This document shows positions 1 to 5,676 of a stretch of 6,642 nucleotides of DNA, in pieces; the stretch's first letter is position 1; every line of letters starts with the position of its first letter. This stretch comes from Candidatus Bathyarchaeota archaeon (GTDB lineage Archaea; Thermoproteota; Bathyarchaeia; Bathyarchaeales; Bathycorpusculaceae). Both the position numbers and the translations under genes were made by a program. Under the pieces are notes generated by a model that did no database searches, had not been told where the DNA came from, and saw only the letters and a list, made by a program, of their open reading frames with translations. The stretch is taken from contig JAENXI010000054.1 of NCBI GenBank assembly GCA_016649625.1, forward strand, positions 1 to 6,642. The letters are read 5' to 3'.

Positions 1-1424
1 ATCTTACTCTGTCTAGAGCAGCAAAAACGCTTTCAGGAGGAGAAGCTCAAAGAATTCGATTAGCTACTCAAATTGGAAGTAATTTAATGGGAGTTCTTTA
101 CATTCTAGATGAACCAAGTATTGGTCTACATCAAAGAGATAATTTCAAATTAATTAATACTCTTCATAGATTAAGAGATATTGGAAACACAGTTATTGTT
201 GTAGAACATGATGAAGAGACCATTCGTAGTGCTGATTATATTGTAGATATGGGACCCGGAGCTGGTGTCCATGGAGGTCAAATTGTTGCAGAAGGAAAAC
301 TCGACCAAATAATGGAAAACAGGAAAAGTATTACCGGAAAATATCTCTCAGGAAAATTAAGTATTAAAGTTCCTAAAAAAAGGAGAATTCCCAAAGATTT
401 TATAATCATCAGAGGTGCAAAAGAGAACAATTTAAAGGAAATTGATGTACATCTACCTATAGGTGTTTTATGTGGTATTACTGGTGTTTCAGGTTCAGGA
501 AAAAGTACACTCATGAATCAAACTCTTATTCCTTCTTTAAAAACAGAATTTGATATACGAGTTGACAAAATTGGTAAACTTAGTTCCATAGAAATTCCTG
601 AAATAATAAAAAGTGTAATTGTTATTGATCAAAGTCCAATTGGTAGAACTCCTAGAAGCAATCCTGCAACATATACAAAAGTTTTTGATGAAATAAGACA
701 TTTATTTGCTTCAACAATAGAAGCTAAAACTCGGGGATACAAAGCAGGTCGATTCTCCTTTAATGTAAAAGGAGGCAGATGTGAAGCTTGTAGAGGAGCT
801 GGCGTTTTACAAATCGAAATGAATTTTCTTCCAGATGTTTATGTCCAATGCGAAGAATGCAAAGGAAAACGCTACAATAAAGAGACATTAAGCGTTTTTT
901 ATAAAGGAAAAAACATTGCTGAAGTTCTTGATATGACTGTTGAGGAAGCAACCAGTAAATTCGAAAATATACCACGAATATATCGTAAACTAAAGACCTT
1001 AATGGATGTTGGATTAGGGTATATAAAATTAGGTCAAAGTTCTACTACGCTTTCAGGAGGAGAGAGTCAAAGAGTCAAGATAACTCGGGAACTAAGTAAA
1101 AACAAGTCTGGTCATGTAGTTTATTTATTAGATGAACCAACAACTGGGCTTCATTTTGATGATACAAAAAGATTGATAAAGGTTTTAAATAATCTTGTTG
1201 AAAAAGGAAATACTGTATACATTATTGAACATAATCTTGATGTGATCAAAAACTGTGATTACCTAATTGATCTAGGTCCTGAAGGAGGAGATGCTGGTGG
1301 CCAAATTATGGCAATAGGTACTCCTGAGAAAATTTCAGAAGAAGACAAATCATATACAGGAGAATTCCTTAGAAAACTGTTTAAGAATTCTGAGATGAAA
1401 ACTAAGGTAGCGAAAGTGCAATAA
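1..1424 (+). CDS. uvrA: UvrABC excinuclease subunit A, C-terminal half (5' end outside window)
   Basis: Damage-recognition ATPase of bacterial-type nucleotide excision repair; it loads UvrB on damaged DNA. The reading frame is open from base 3, so the ATG at 87 is internal: the codons before it already encode the first ABC signature (LSGGEAQR, about 30-53). About 473 residues are present, roughly half of the usual ~940. In order: signature and Walker B/D-loop of the first nucleotide-binding domain ([13 protein letters not shown]) with its H-loop (VVEHD); Walker A of the second domain (GVSGSGKST, 483-509); the conserved [17 protein letters not shown] segment; the zinc finger (CEAC from 780 and CEEC from 849, 19 residues between the pairs); the second signature (LSGGESQR); Walker B ([11 protein letters not shown]); and H-loop (IIEHN). 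All key residues look intact. The stop overlaps the uvrC start by one base. Family assignment is secure; function here is inferred from homology. Confidence 0.97.
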   Translation, partial: LTLSRAAKTLSGGEAQRIRLATQIGSNLMGVLYILDEPSIGLHQRDNFKLINTLHRLRDIGNTVIVVEHDEETIRSADYIVDMGPGAGVHGGQIVAEGKLDQIMENRKSITGKYLSGKLSIKVPKKRRIPKDFIIIRGAKENNLKEIDVHLPIGVLCGITGVSGSGKSTLMNQTLIPSLKTEFDIRVDKIGKLSSIEIPEIIKSVIVIDQSPIGRTPRSNPATYTKVFDEIRHLFASTIEAKTRGYKAGRFSFNVKGGRCEACRGAGVLQIEMNFLPDVYVQCEECKGKRYNKETLSVFYKGKNIAEVLDMTVEEATSKFENIPRIYRKLKTLMDVGLGYIKLGQSSTTLSGGESQRVKITRELSKNKSGHVVYLLDEPTTGLHFDDTKRLIKVLNNLVEKGNTVYIIEHNLDVIKNCDYLIDLGPEGGDAGGQIMAIGTPEKISEEDKSYTGEFLRKLFKNSEMKTKVAKVQ

Positions 1425-3025
1425 TGATAAATATATCTGGTTCTTCAGATTTTAAAAGCGTTAATGTTCCTACCGATCCGGGAGTCTATCTTTTCAGAGA
1501 TGATGAAGGTAATTTATTATATATTGGCAAAGCAAAACATCTAAGATCTCGACTTAGAAGTTATTTTACATCTTCCAAAAAACCCATTAAAACTCAGCAT
1601 CTTTTATCAAAAATAAAGAGTATCGATTGGATTATTGTAAATAACGAGACTGAAGCCTTACTTTTAGAGAACAGATTAGTAAAAAAAAACAAACCCAAAT
1701 ACAACATCGATTTAAAAGATTCAAAAACTTTTGCTTACATTTCATTAACAAAAGAAAAATTTCCCAGATTGTTAACTTCTCGTCGTGTCTCTCAAAAACT
1801 CGAATCTTTTGGACCATATACTGATGGATTTACGCGACAAGACCTTCAAAGACTTGTTATTAAAGTCTTTAAACTACGCATTTGCAAAAAATTTCCTAAA
1901 AGAGCTTGTCTAAATTATCATATCGGATTATGTTCAGCTCCTTGTATTGGAAATGTTACTGAAAAACAATATGTTATTCAGGTTGATCGAGCACGTTCAT
2001 TTCTTAAAGGAAATTATGAACAGACAATAGAAGAACTTAGATCACAAATGGCAGTTGTGTCTAAACTGAAAAATTTTGAATGTGCAATTGAACTGAGAAA
2101 TCAGATTTTTTCGATTAAACTTCTTTCTCTAAATCAAATTGTTGATAAAGAAAGAATGTTTGATCAAGATATTATAGCTTTTAAGAGAATTGACGAAAAA
2201 TTTTTAGTGGTTCAAATGAGTATTCGAAAAGGTGTCCTTCTAGGAAAAAAAGATTTTTCGATGGATTTTCAACTCAATATTGAGCAAGATTTTTTAAAAG
2301 CTTTTTATAGCACAAATAAGATACCTAATGAAATTCTTCTTAATCAATCTTGTTGGATTGATAAAGCAGAAAAAAAAGCTTTAGAAACTTTTCTTTCATC
2401 AAAAAGATTAGCTTCTGTTAAGTTATTTGTTCCTTACAAAGCTGAAAAACTAAGCCTAGTTAAACTAGCTGAAAAAAATCTGGATTCTTCTTCAAAAGAT
2501 AATAGTTTATTACTTGATTTGCAAACTGCATTAAATCTTCCATCTCTTCCGAATATAATCGAGTGTTTTGACATATCTAATCTAGGTCAAGAACATGTTG
2601 TTTCTGGAATGGTTCGTTATAAAAATGGTAAACCAGATAAACGCAATTACCGAAAATTTAGAATTAAAACTTTTGTTGGACAAGACGATCTTTTAGCCAT
2701 GAACGAAGTTGTTACTAGAAGGTATAAACGTTTGAAGATGGAAGGAGCTAAAATGCCTGATTTGATAGTAGTTGATGGTGGATTGGGTCAGACTAAAGCG
2801 GCAAAAAAAGCTTTAATTTCTTTAGATCTGGATATTTCTATTATAGGTCTAGCTAAAGAAAAAGAAGAAATTTATTTTCCAAACTCCCCTTTACCTCTGA
2901 GTTTTAATCCTAATAAGAAAATGATGCTCCTTTTAAGACAAATTCGTGATGCAGCACACTCTTTTGCTTTGAGTTACAACCGAAAAAGGAGACAGATGAA
3001 AGTGAAATCAGAATTCAAATCTTGA
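1424..3025 (+). CDS. uvrC: UvrABC excinuclease subunit C, lacking the C-terminal HhH domain
   Basis: Dual-incision nuclease of UvrABC repair: it cuts 3' and then 5' of the lesion after UvrA/UvrB loading. The N-terminal GIY-YIG nuclease (about residues 15-95) has Y33, R43, E82 and N94 in positions matching the catalytic residues known from Thermotoga UvrC. Four cysteines (C154, C162, C170, C174) lie in the region reported to hold an Fe-S cluster in E. coli UvrC. A UVR-type UvrB-binding helix pair follows (about 197-232). The RNase H-like 5' nuclease (about 375-520) carries the triad D383 (FDISNLG), D451 (VVDGGLGQ) and H512 (RDAAHSFA). The protein ends 21 residues after H512, whereas E. coli UvrC runs about 70 further, so the tandem helix-hairpin-helix DNA-binding domain is absent. 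No remnant appears downstream in any frame. The ATG start shares its A with the uvrA TAA stop, suggesting translational coupling. Length is 533 residues against roughly 590-610 in bacteria. Confidence 0.96.
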   Translation: MINISGSSDFKSVNVPTDPGVYLFRDDEGNLLYIGKAKHLRSRLRSYFTSSKKPIKTQHLLSKIKSIDWIIVNNETEALLLENRLVKKNKPKYNIDLKDSKTFAYISLTKEKFPRLLTSRRVSQKLESFGPYTDGFTRQDLQRLVIKVFKLRICKKFPKRACLNYHIGLCSAPCIGNVTEKQYVIQVDRARSFLKGNYEQTIEELRSQMAVVSKLKNFECAIELRNQIFSIKLLSLNQIVDKERMFDQDIIAFKRIDEKFLVVQMSIRKGVLLGKKDFSMDFQLNIEQDFLKAFYSTNKIPNEILLNQSCWIDKAEKKALETFLSSKRLASVKLFVPYKAEKLSLVKLAEKNLDSSSKDNSLLLDLQTALNLPSLPNIIECFDISNLGQEHVVSGMVRYKNGKPDKRNYRKFRIKTFVGQDDLLAMNEVVTRRYKRLKMEGAKMPDLIVVDGGLGQTKAAKKALISLDLDISIIGLAKEKEEIYFPNSPLPLSFNPNKKMMLLLRQIRDAAHSFALSYNRKRRQMKVKSEFKS

Positions 3026-3064
3026 TGTTATTTGTTTTATTGACTTTTTTTGGTTTTTCTTTTA
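3026..3064 (+). terminator. T-rich tract, probable terminator of uvrA-uvrC
   Basis: Directly after the uvrC stop the + strand is strongly T-rich, with runs of 7 T (3045-3051), 5 T (3054-3058) and 4 T (3060-3063). Archaeal RNA polymerase commonly terminates at such T-runs without a strong hairpin. This is inferred from composition alone. The rest of the 249-base spacer up to the FKBP start holds only AT-rich sequence, short palindromes (e.g. ttctagaa) and a candidate promoter. Confidence 0.5.
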
Positions 3065-3220
3065 CATATTTTAAAATAAAAAGAGTTTTAATATAAAAGT
3101 AATTTAAAGCTTTCTTTTTCTCTTCTAAATGTTTCTAGAACTAAAAAGATGATATAACAATTTTTTTTAAATGAAAAAAACATTAGACTAAACGCAATAT
3201 GTAATTAGAGGAAGACAATC

Positions 3221-3230
3221 TTTTTATTAT
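3221..3230 (+). promoter_or_regulatory. Candidate TATA element for the FKBP gene
   Basis: tttttattat lies about 45-54 bases before the FKBP ATG. An archaeal TATA box sits about 26 bases before the transcription start, which would give a leader of roughly 20-25 bases. That leader contains aggatga (3262-3268), a weak Shine-Dalgarno-like sequence about 6 bases before the ATG. An imperfect inverted repeat, gttaa-ac-ttaac (3234-3245), lies between the two. In such AT-rich sequence, TATA-like strings are common, so confidence is low. Confidence 0.3.
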
Positions 3231-3274
3231 TGTGTTAAACTTAACTTTGACTCGTTAGAGTAGGATGAATTATA

Positions 3275-3997
3275 ATGCCACTTATAAAAGGAGATTTTAT
3301 ATTACTAAATTATACCGCTAAAATTAAAGAAACTGGCGAAATATTTGACACAACTTTTGAAGAGATAGCAAAAAAAGAAGAATTATACAAAGAGGGTGAA
3401 ATTTATGAACCTAAACTCATAGTTATAGGTGAGGGCTGGGTACTCAAACCTCTGGATGAATCTCTTTTATCAATGAAATTAGGAAAATCTCAGATAGTTG
3501 AAATTTCACCAGAAAAAGCTTTTGGACAAAGGGACCCCGAAAAAGTTAAACGCGTTCCATTAAAACACTTGATCTCCAAAGGAAAAAATCCCGTTATAGG
3601 AATGCGTGTAGAATACAATGAAAAAATGGCAATTGTCCGCTCAATTGGAGCTGGAAGAGTTCTCTTGGACTTTAATCCTCCTCTAGCTGGAAAGACCCTT
3701 ATCTACGACGCTGTAATAGCTGAAAAAATTAACGCTAAAAAACAGAAAGTTGGAGCTCTTGTCCATCGTAGAATACCTTTAGCAGATCAGACAAAGTTTA
3801 TTATCACTCTTAAAGAAAATACTTTAACCATTAACATGCCTGAAGACACTTTCTATATTGAAGGTATCCAAATTGCAAAAAGAGGTATTGCAATGGATAC
3901 TCAAAGACTATTGAGTGAAATATCTGAAATTAATTTTGTTGAAACCTTCAAATCTCCACCAACACCATCAAAACCTAAAACGAAAAGTGCAACATGA
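3275..3997 (+). CDS. FKBP-type peptidyl-prolyl cis-trans isomerase, long archaeal (FKBP26-like) form
   Basis: Catalyses proline cis-trans isomerisation and probably acts as a cytosolic folding chaperone. No signal peptide or membrane segment is visible. The FKBP domain is split: residues about 1-92 (KGDFILLNYTAKIKETGEIFDTT..., then GEGWVLKPLDESLLSMKLG and ISPEKAFGQRD) and about 136-152 (LAGKTLIYDAVI). The insert-in-flap chaperone domain lies between them (about 93-135, with GMRVEYN and DFNPPLAGK at its exit). A further C-terminal domain (about 155-226) matches the layout of archaeal FKBP26 proteins, which are about 230-250 residues. The last ~14 residues form a Pro/Lys/Thr/Ser-rich tail that looks disordered. 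The ATG has an SD-like aggatga upstream and the N-terminus fits the family. The gene stands alone: 249 bases after uvrC and 224 before the next gene, so it is probably transcribed by itself. It resembles TACK-archaeal homologues from memory. Confidence 0.93.
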   Translation: MPLIKGDFILLNYTAKIKETGEIFDTTFEEIAKKEELYKEGEIYEPKLIVIGEGWVLKPLDESLLSMKLGKSQIVEISPEKAFGQRDPEKVKRVPLKHLISKGKNPVIGMRVEYNEKMAIVRSIGAGRVLLDFNPPLAGKTLIYDAVIAEKINAKKQKVGALVHRRIPLADQTKFIITLKENTLTINMPEDTFYIEGIQIAKRGIAMDTQRLLSEISEINFVETFKSPPTPSKPKTKSAT

Positions 3998-4027
3998 ATC
4001 TAAGGATGATAAATAAGAATTAGATAT

Positions 4028-4076
4028 GTTAGTCTTCAATTTGCAAGAATTTGAAGTTTAACAACTAACTATTTTT
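4028..4076 (+). terminator. Bulged stem-loop plus T-run after the FKBP gene, probable terminator
   Basis: gttagt-cttcaa (4028-4039) pairs with ttgaag (4051-4056) and actaac (4064-4069). This makes a two-part 6+6 bp stem with an 11-base loop and a 7-base bulge on the 3' side. A run of five T follows at 4072-4076. It starts about 30 bases after the FKBP stop, so a terminator or 3'-end-stabilising structure is the simplest reading. Pairing was found by eye; no folding energy was calculated. Confidence 0.45.
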
Positions 4077-4090
4077 CTTAAAAAAGATAT

Positions 4091-4119
4091 TTTAACTTGA
4101 AAATAATGTTTAAGTTAAA
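4091..4119. repeat. AT-rich inverted repeat (stem-loop) in the FKBP/TfoX spacer
   Basis: tttaacttgaa (4091-4101) and tttaagttaaa (4109-4119) are inverted copies: 11 pairs with one G-U, and a 7-base loop. It lies about 20 bases after the preceding hairpin and about 100 bases before the TfoX-domain gene. It could be a second terminator, a 3' UTR element or a regulator site. The sequence does not decide between these, and AT-rich spacers give such repeats by chance fairly often. Confidence 0.5.
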
Positions 4120-4187
4120 GATTATAAGTACTTTTCAGATATTAACACCTATTTTTCTATAAAATATTTTAATTCCTCGATCAACTC

Positions 4188-4196
4188 TATATTTAT
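4188..4196 (+). promoter_or_regulatory. Candidate TATA box for the TfoX-domain gene
   Basis: tatatttat is centred 30 bases before the TTG at 4222. With the archaeal TATA-to-start distance of about 26-27 bases, transcription would begin at about 4218, giving a leader of only a few bases. No Shine-Dalgarno sequence is visible before the gene, which fits a (near-)leaderless mRNA. Another TATA-like string (ataaaatat, about 4159-4167) lies further upstream. Confidence 0.4.
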
Positions 4197-4221
4197 CAAA
4201 GAAAAAGCGTTTATCTTTTAG

Positions 4222-4569
4222 TTGATAATCTTGAAATGGTACAATGAGGAGCTTACCTCTAAATTACGAGAATCTCTAGAAAAAGAGATTATAGGTTGGT
4301 ATAAAGTTACATCCAAGAAGATGTTGGGGTGTCCCTGTTATTTGGCAAACGGAAAAATGTTTGCCGGACTAATTACCAAAGCAGTAGTTATAACTAAATT
4401 AACTGAGTTTGAAATAATAGAAATTAAAAAACTACACGAAACAAAGCCCTTTAATGTTGGGGGAAAAACTTTGAAAAAATGGGGTTGTTTACCCCTTGAT
4501 CCAATAGATCTTAAATCTATATTGCCCCTTATAGTGAAAAGTTATGAACGTGCACTAAACAAAAAATAG
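4222..4569 (+). CDS. Small TfoX N-terminal-domain-like protein
   Basis: A 115-residue protein resembling the stand-alone TfoX/Sxy N-terminal domain. The family pattern shows as KKMLGCPCYLANGKMFAGL (residues 32-50), then KPFNVGGKTLKKWGCLPL (75-92, the usual 'PF..-G-.mk.w..LP' block), and a final helix (LPLIVKSYERAL) typical of the family. Only the N-terminal domain is present; the C-terminal helix-hairpin-helix half of Sxy is absent, so it should not be called a competence regulator. Its molecular role is unknown. No signal peptide or membrane helix is visible. The frame opens straight after an in-frame TAG at 4219, so the start must be TTG 4222 or TTG 4231; there is no ATG until residue 34, inside the conserved core. 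TTG 4222 fits the TATA box spacing. Three cysteines (C37, C39, C89) sit in conserved blocks. It converges on the DUF72 gene 70 bases away. Confidence 0.75.
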   Translation: MIILKWYNEELTSKLRESLEKEIIGWYKVTSKKMLGCPCYLANGKMFAGLITKAVVITKLTEFEIIEIKKLHETKPFNVGGKTLKKWGCLPLDPIDLKSILPLIVKSYERALNKK

Positions 4570-4588
4570 ATTATTTTTTTTAAATAAT
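4570..4588 (+). terminator. Stem-loop/T-run terminator after the TfoX-domain gene
   Basis: Immediately after the TAG stop, attattt (4570-4576) and aaataat (4582-4588) form a perfect 7-bp inverted repeat around a T-rich loop. The + strand has eight consecutive T (4574-4581). This is a likely terminator of the + strand transcript in the short convergent spacer. Confidence 0.5.
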
Positions 4589-4625
4589 ACTTGTTAAGAA
4601 AATAATCACAATTCATTTGGATATA

Positions 4626-4639
4626 GTAAAAAATATTAT
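4626..4639 (-). terminator. T-run terminator after the DUF72 gene
   Basis: On the - strand, a run of six T (complement of 4628-4633) begins 6 bases after the TAA stop of the DUF72 gene. Together with the T-run on the other strand it would keep the two converging transcripts apart. Inferred from composition only. Confidence 0.4.
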
Positions 4640-5455
4640 TTATAAAAAGCCTTCCAGCTTAGATTGTTTTCTTTTTGTTTTCTTTCTTCTCTTTTTCTGA
4701 ATTTCAGACAATAATCCAAGTTTTTCAATTAAATATAAACAATTTTCAGGTGCATATCCATGATAATGATTGTTAAAATATCCATAAACTATCTTTACAG
4801 TTTTAGATGTTTGTTTTACTTTAGGTATCCAGGGATCAATCTCTTCTTCAGAATATTTGTAGTCAAACCATGGTTTTTGTCCTCTACCATGCCACCTGAA
4901 ATATGAAAAGTCTGCTGTCAATTGGACTTCTGGTGGGAGCAATGGTTCATCTACTATTGTATATGCAATTTTATATTCGCGAAGAAGACTCCAAGTTTCA
5001 TCTCTTATCCAAGTCAAATTTCGGAATTCTACTGCAAAATTGAACCTTGGATCTAATAGCTCAAAAAATTCTCTAAGATTTTCAAGATTAAAAGTATAAC
5101 TGGGAGGTAGCTGAATAAGTAGACAACCAAGTTTTCCATGTACCTGAAGTGGTCGCATCAAATCTTGAAAGTTATCTAAATCATTTTTTATTTTGCCTAA
5201 TAGTCCAAGTTTTTTATCATGAGTAATTACTTTCGGTAATTTAGCTGAAAAAATAAAATTTGGTGGCGAATATTGCAGCCATCCTATTACAGTTCTTTTT
5301 GATGGATAACAATAAAAAGTTGAATCAATTTCTACTGTTTTAAAAATATTGGAATAAACGTGAAGTTTTCTTTTTTCTCCTTTTAGATAGAATTTTCCTT
5401 CCCATTCAGGATAACTCCAACCGCAAGTTCCAAGCAAAATATTTTGTTTATTCAA
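4640..5455 (-). CDS. DUF72/YecE-family TIM-barrel protein with a C-terminal PIP-box-like motif
   Basis: A 271-residue member of the DUF72 (YecE) family, predicted TIM-barrel fold, biochemical activity unknown. Family blocks in order: LGTCGWSYPEWEG (8-20), FKTVEIDSTFYCYPS (38-52), FSAKLPKVITHD (69-80), GCLLIQLPPS (110-119), AVEFRN (131-136), YFRWHGRG (175-182) and YGYFNNHYHGYAPENC (224-239). The barrel ends near residue 250. A tail very rich in Lys and Arg follows (about 255-266), closing with QSKLEGFL, the last eight residues, which fits the PCNA-interacting pattern Q-x-x-L-x-x-F-[FL]. The start is TTG at 5455: an in-frame TAA lies six codons upstream and no ATG exists before the conserved core. 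Only six residues precede LLGTCGWSY, as is normal for the family. It lies 221 bases downstream of egsA on the same strand, probably with its own promoter. Confidence 0.92.
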   Translation of the reverse strand: MNKQNILLGTCGWSYPEWEGKFYLKGEKRKLHVYSNIFKTVEIDSTFYCYPSKRTVIGWLQYSPPNFIFSAKLPKVITHDKKLGLLGKIKNDLDNFQDLMRPLQVHGKLGCLLIQLPPSYTFNLENLREFFELLDPRFNFAVEFRNLTWIRDETWSLLREYKIAYTIVDEPLLPPEVQLTADFSYFRWHGRGQKPWFDYKYSEEEIDPWIPKVKQTSKTVKIVYGYFNNHYHGYAPENCLYLIEKLGLLSEIQKKRRKKTKRKQSKLEGFL

Positions 5456-5481
5456 TTTTTTTTCTCTTTTTTAGAAAGCTC

Positions 5482-5487
5482 TTATAA
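5482..5487 (-). promoter_or_regulatory. Candidate TATA box for the DUF72 gene
   Basis: ttataa (same on both strands; attataag on the - strand) is centred about 30 bases before the TTG start at 5455. That would place transcription start within a few bases of the start codon, the same geometry seen for the TfoX-domain gene. The bases just before the TTG are purine-rich (gagaaaaaaa) but hold no good Shine-Dalgarno sequence. Confidence 0.35.
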
Positions 5488-5567
5488 TCTTCTTATTTGC
5501 ATTTTTAGTATTTTAATTATTGTTTTTTATAGTTTTTTTTAGATCCATAATTCTATTTTCTAGTTGC

Positions 5568-5589
5568 AATTTTAAAAATTTTTAAAATT
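5568..5589. repeat. Perfect 22-bp AT-only palindrome between egsA and the DUF72 gene
   Basis: aattttaaaaa (5568-5578) is followed at once by its exact reverse complement (5579-5589). Flanking tgcaa (5565-5569) and ttgca (5598-5602) add a looser outer repeat. It could be a protein-binding site or simply a product of extreme AT content; all 22 bases are A or T. The remainder of this 221-base spacer (5456-5676) holds T/A runs, the candidate promoter and terminator listed separately, and no gene that I can see. Confidence 0.4.
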
Positions 5590-5631
5590 AAACTAATTTG
5601 CATTTAGTTTTTATAATTTAATTTTGTTGAA

Positions 5632-5642
5632 ATGAAAAAATA
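5632..5642 (-). terminator. T-run terminator after egsA
   Basis: The - strand has six consecutive T (complement of 5635-5640) about 37 bases after the egsA TAA stop. This is a plausible archaeal T-run terminator that would separate egsA from the DUF72 gene downstream. The call rests on composition alone. Confidence 0.3.
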
Positions 5643-5676
5643 ATGAAATTAAGTACTTTACGTTTTTATAGCGTTA

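Noticed and set aside
87..89. ATG as the start of uvrA
   Set aside because: The frame is open from base 3 and the codons before 87 encode the conserved [12 protein letters not shown] signature, so this Met is internal to a longer protein.
1283..1293. ggaggag Shine-Dalgarno-like sequence inside uvrA followed by atg
   Set aside because: It is the Glu-Gly-Gly-Asp coding sequence of UvrA; the out-of-frame ATG opens only an eight-codon frame.
2990..3022. PIP-box-like QMKVKSEF at the end of UvrC
   Set aside because: The aromatic residue is in the wrong position (only the eighth, with Glu at seven) and the hydrophobic residue is Val; it does not fit the canonical pattern well enough.
3998..4221. 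tRNA or other structured RNA gene in the spacers
   Set aside because: No T-loop (ggttcgaatcc-like) or GC-rich stem block is visible on either strand in this or the other spacers; only AT-rich hairpins are present.
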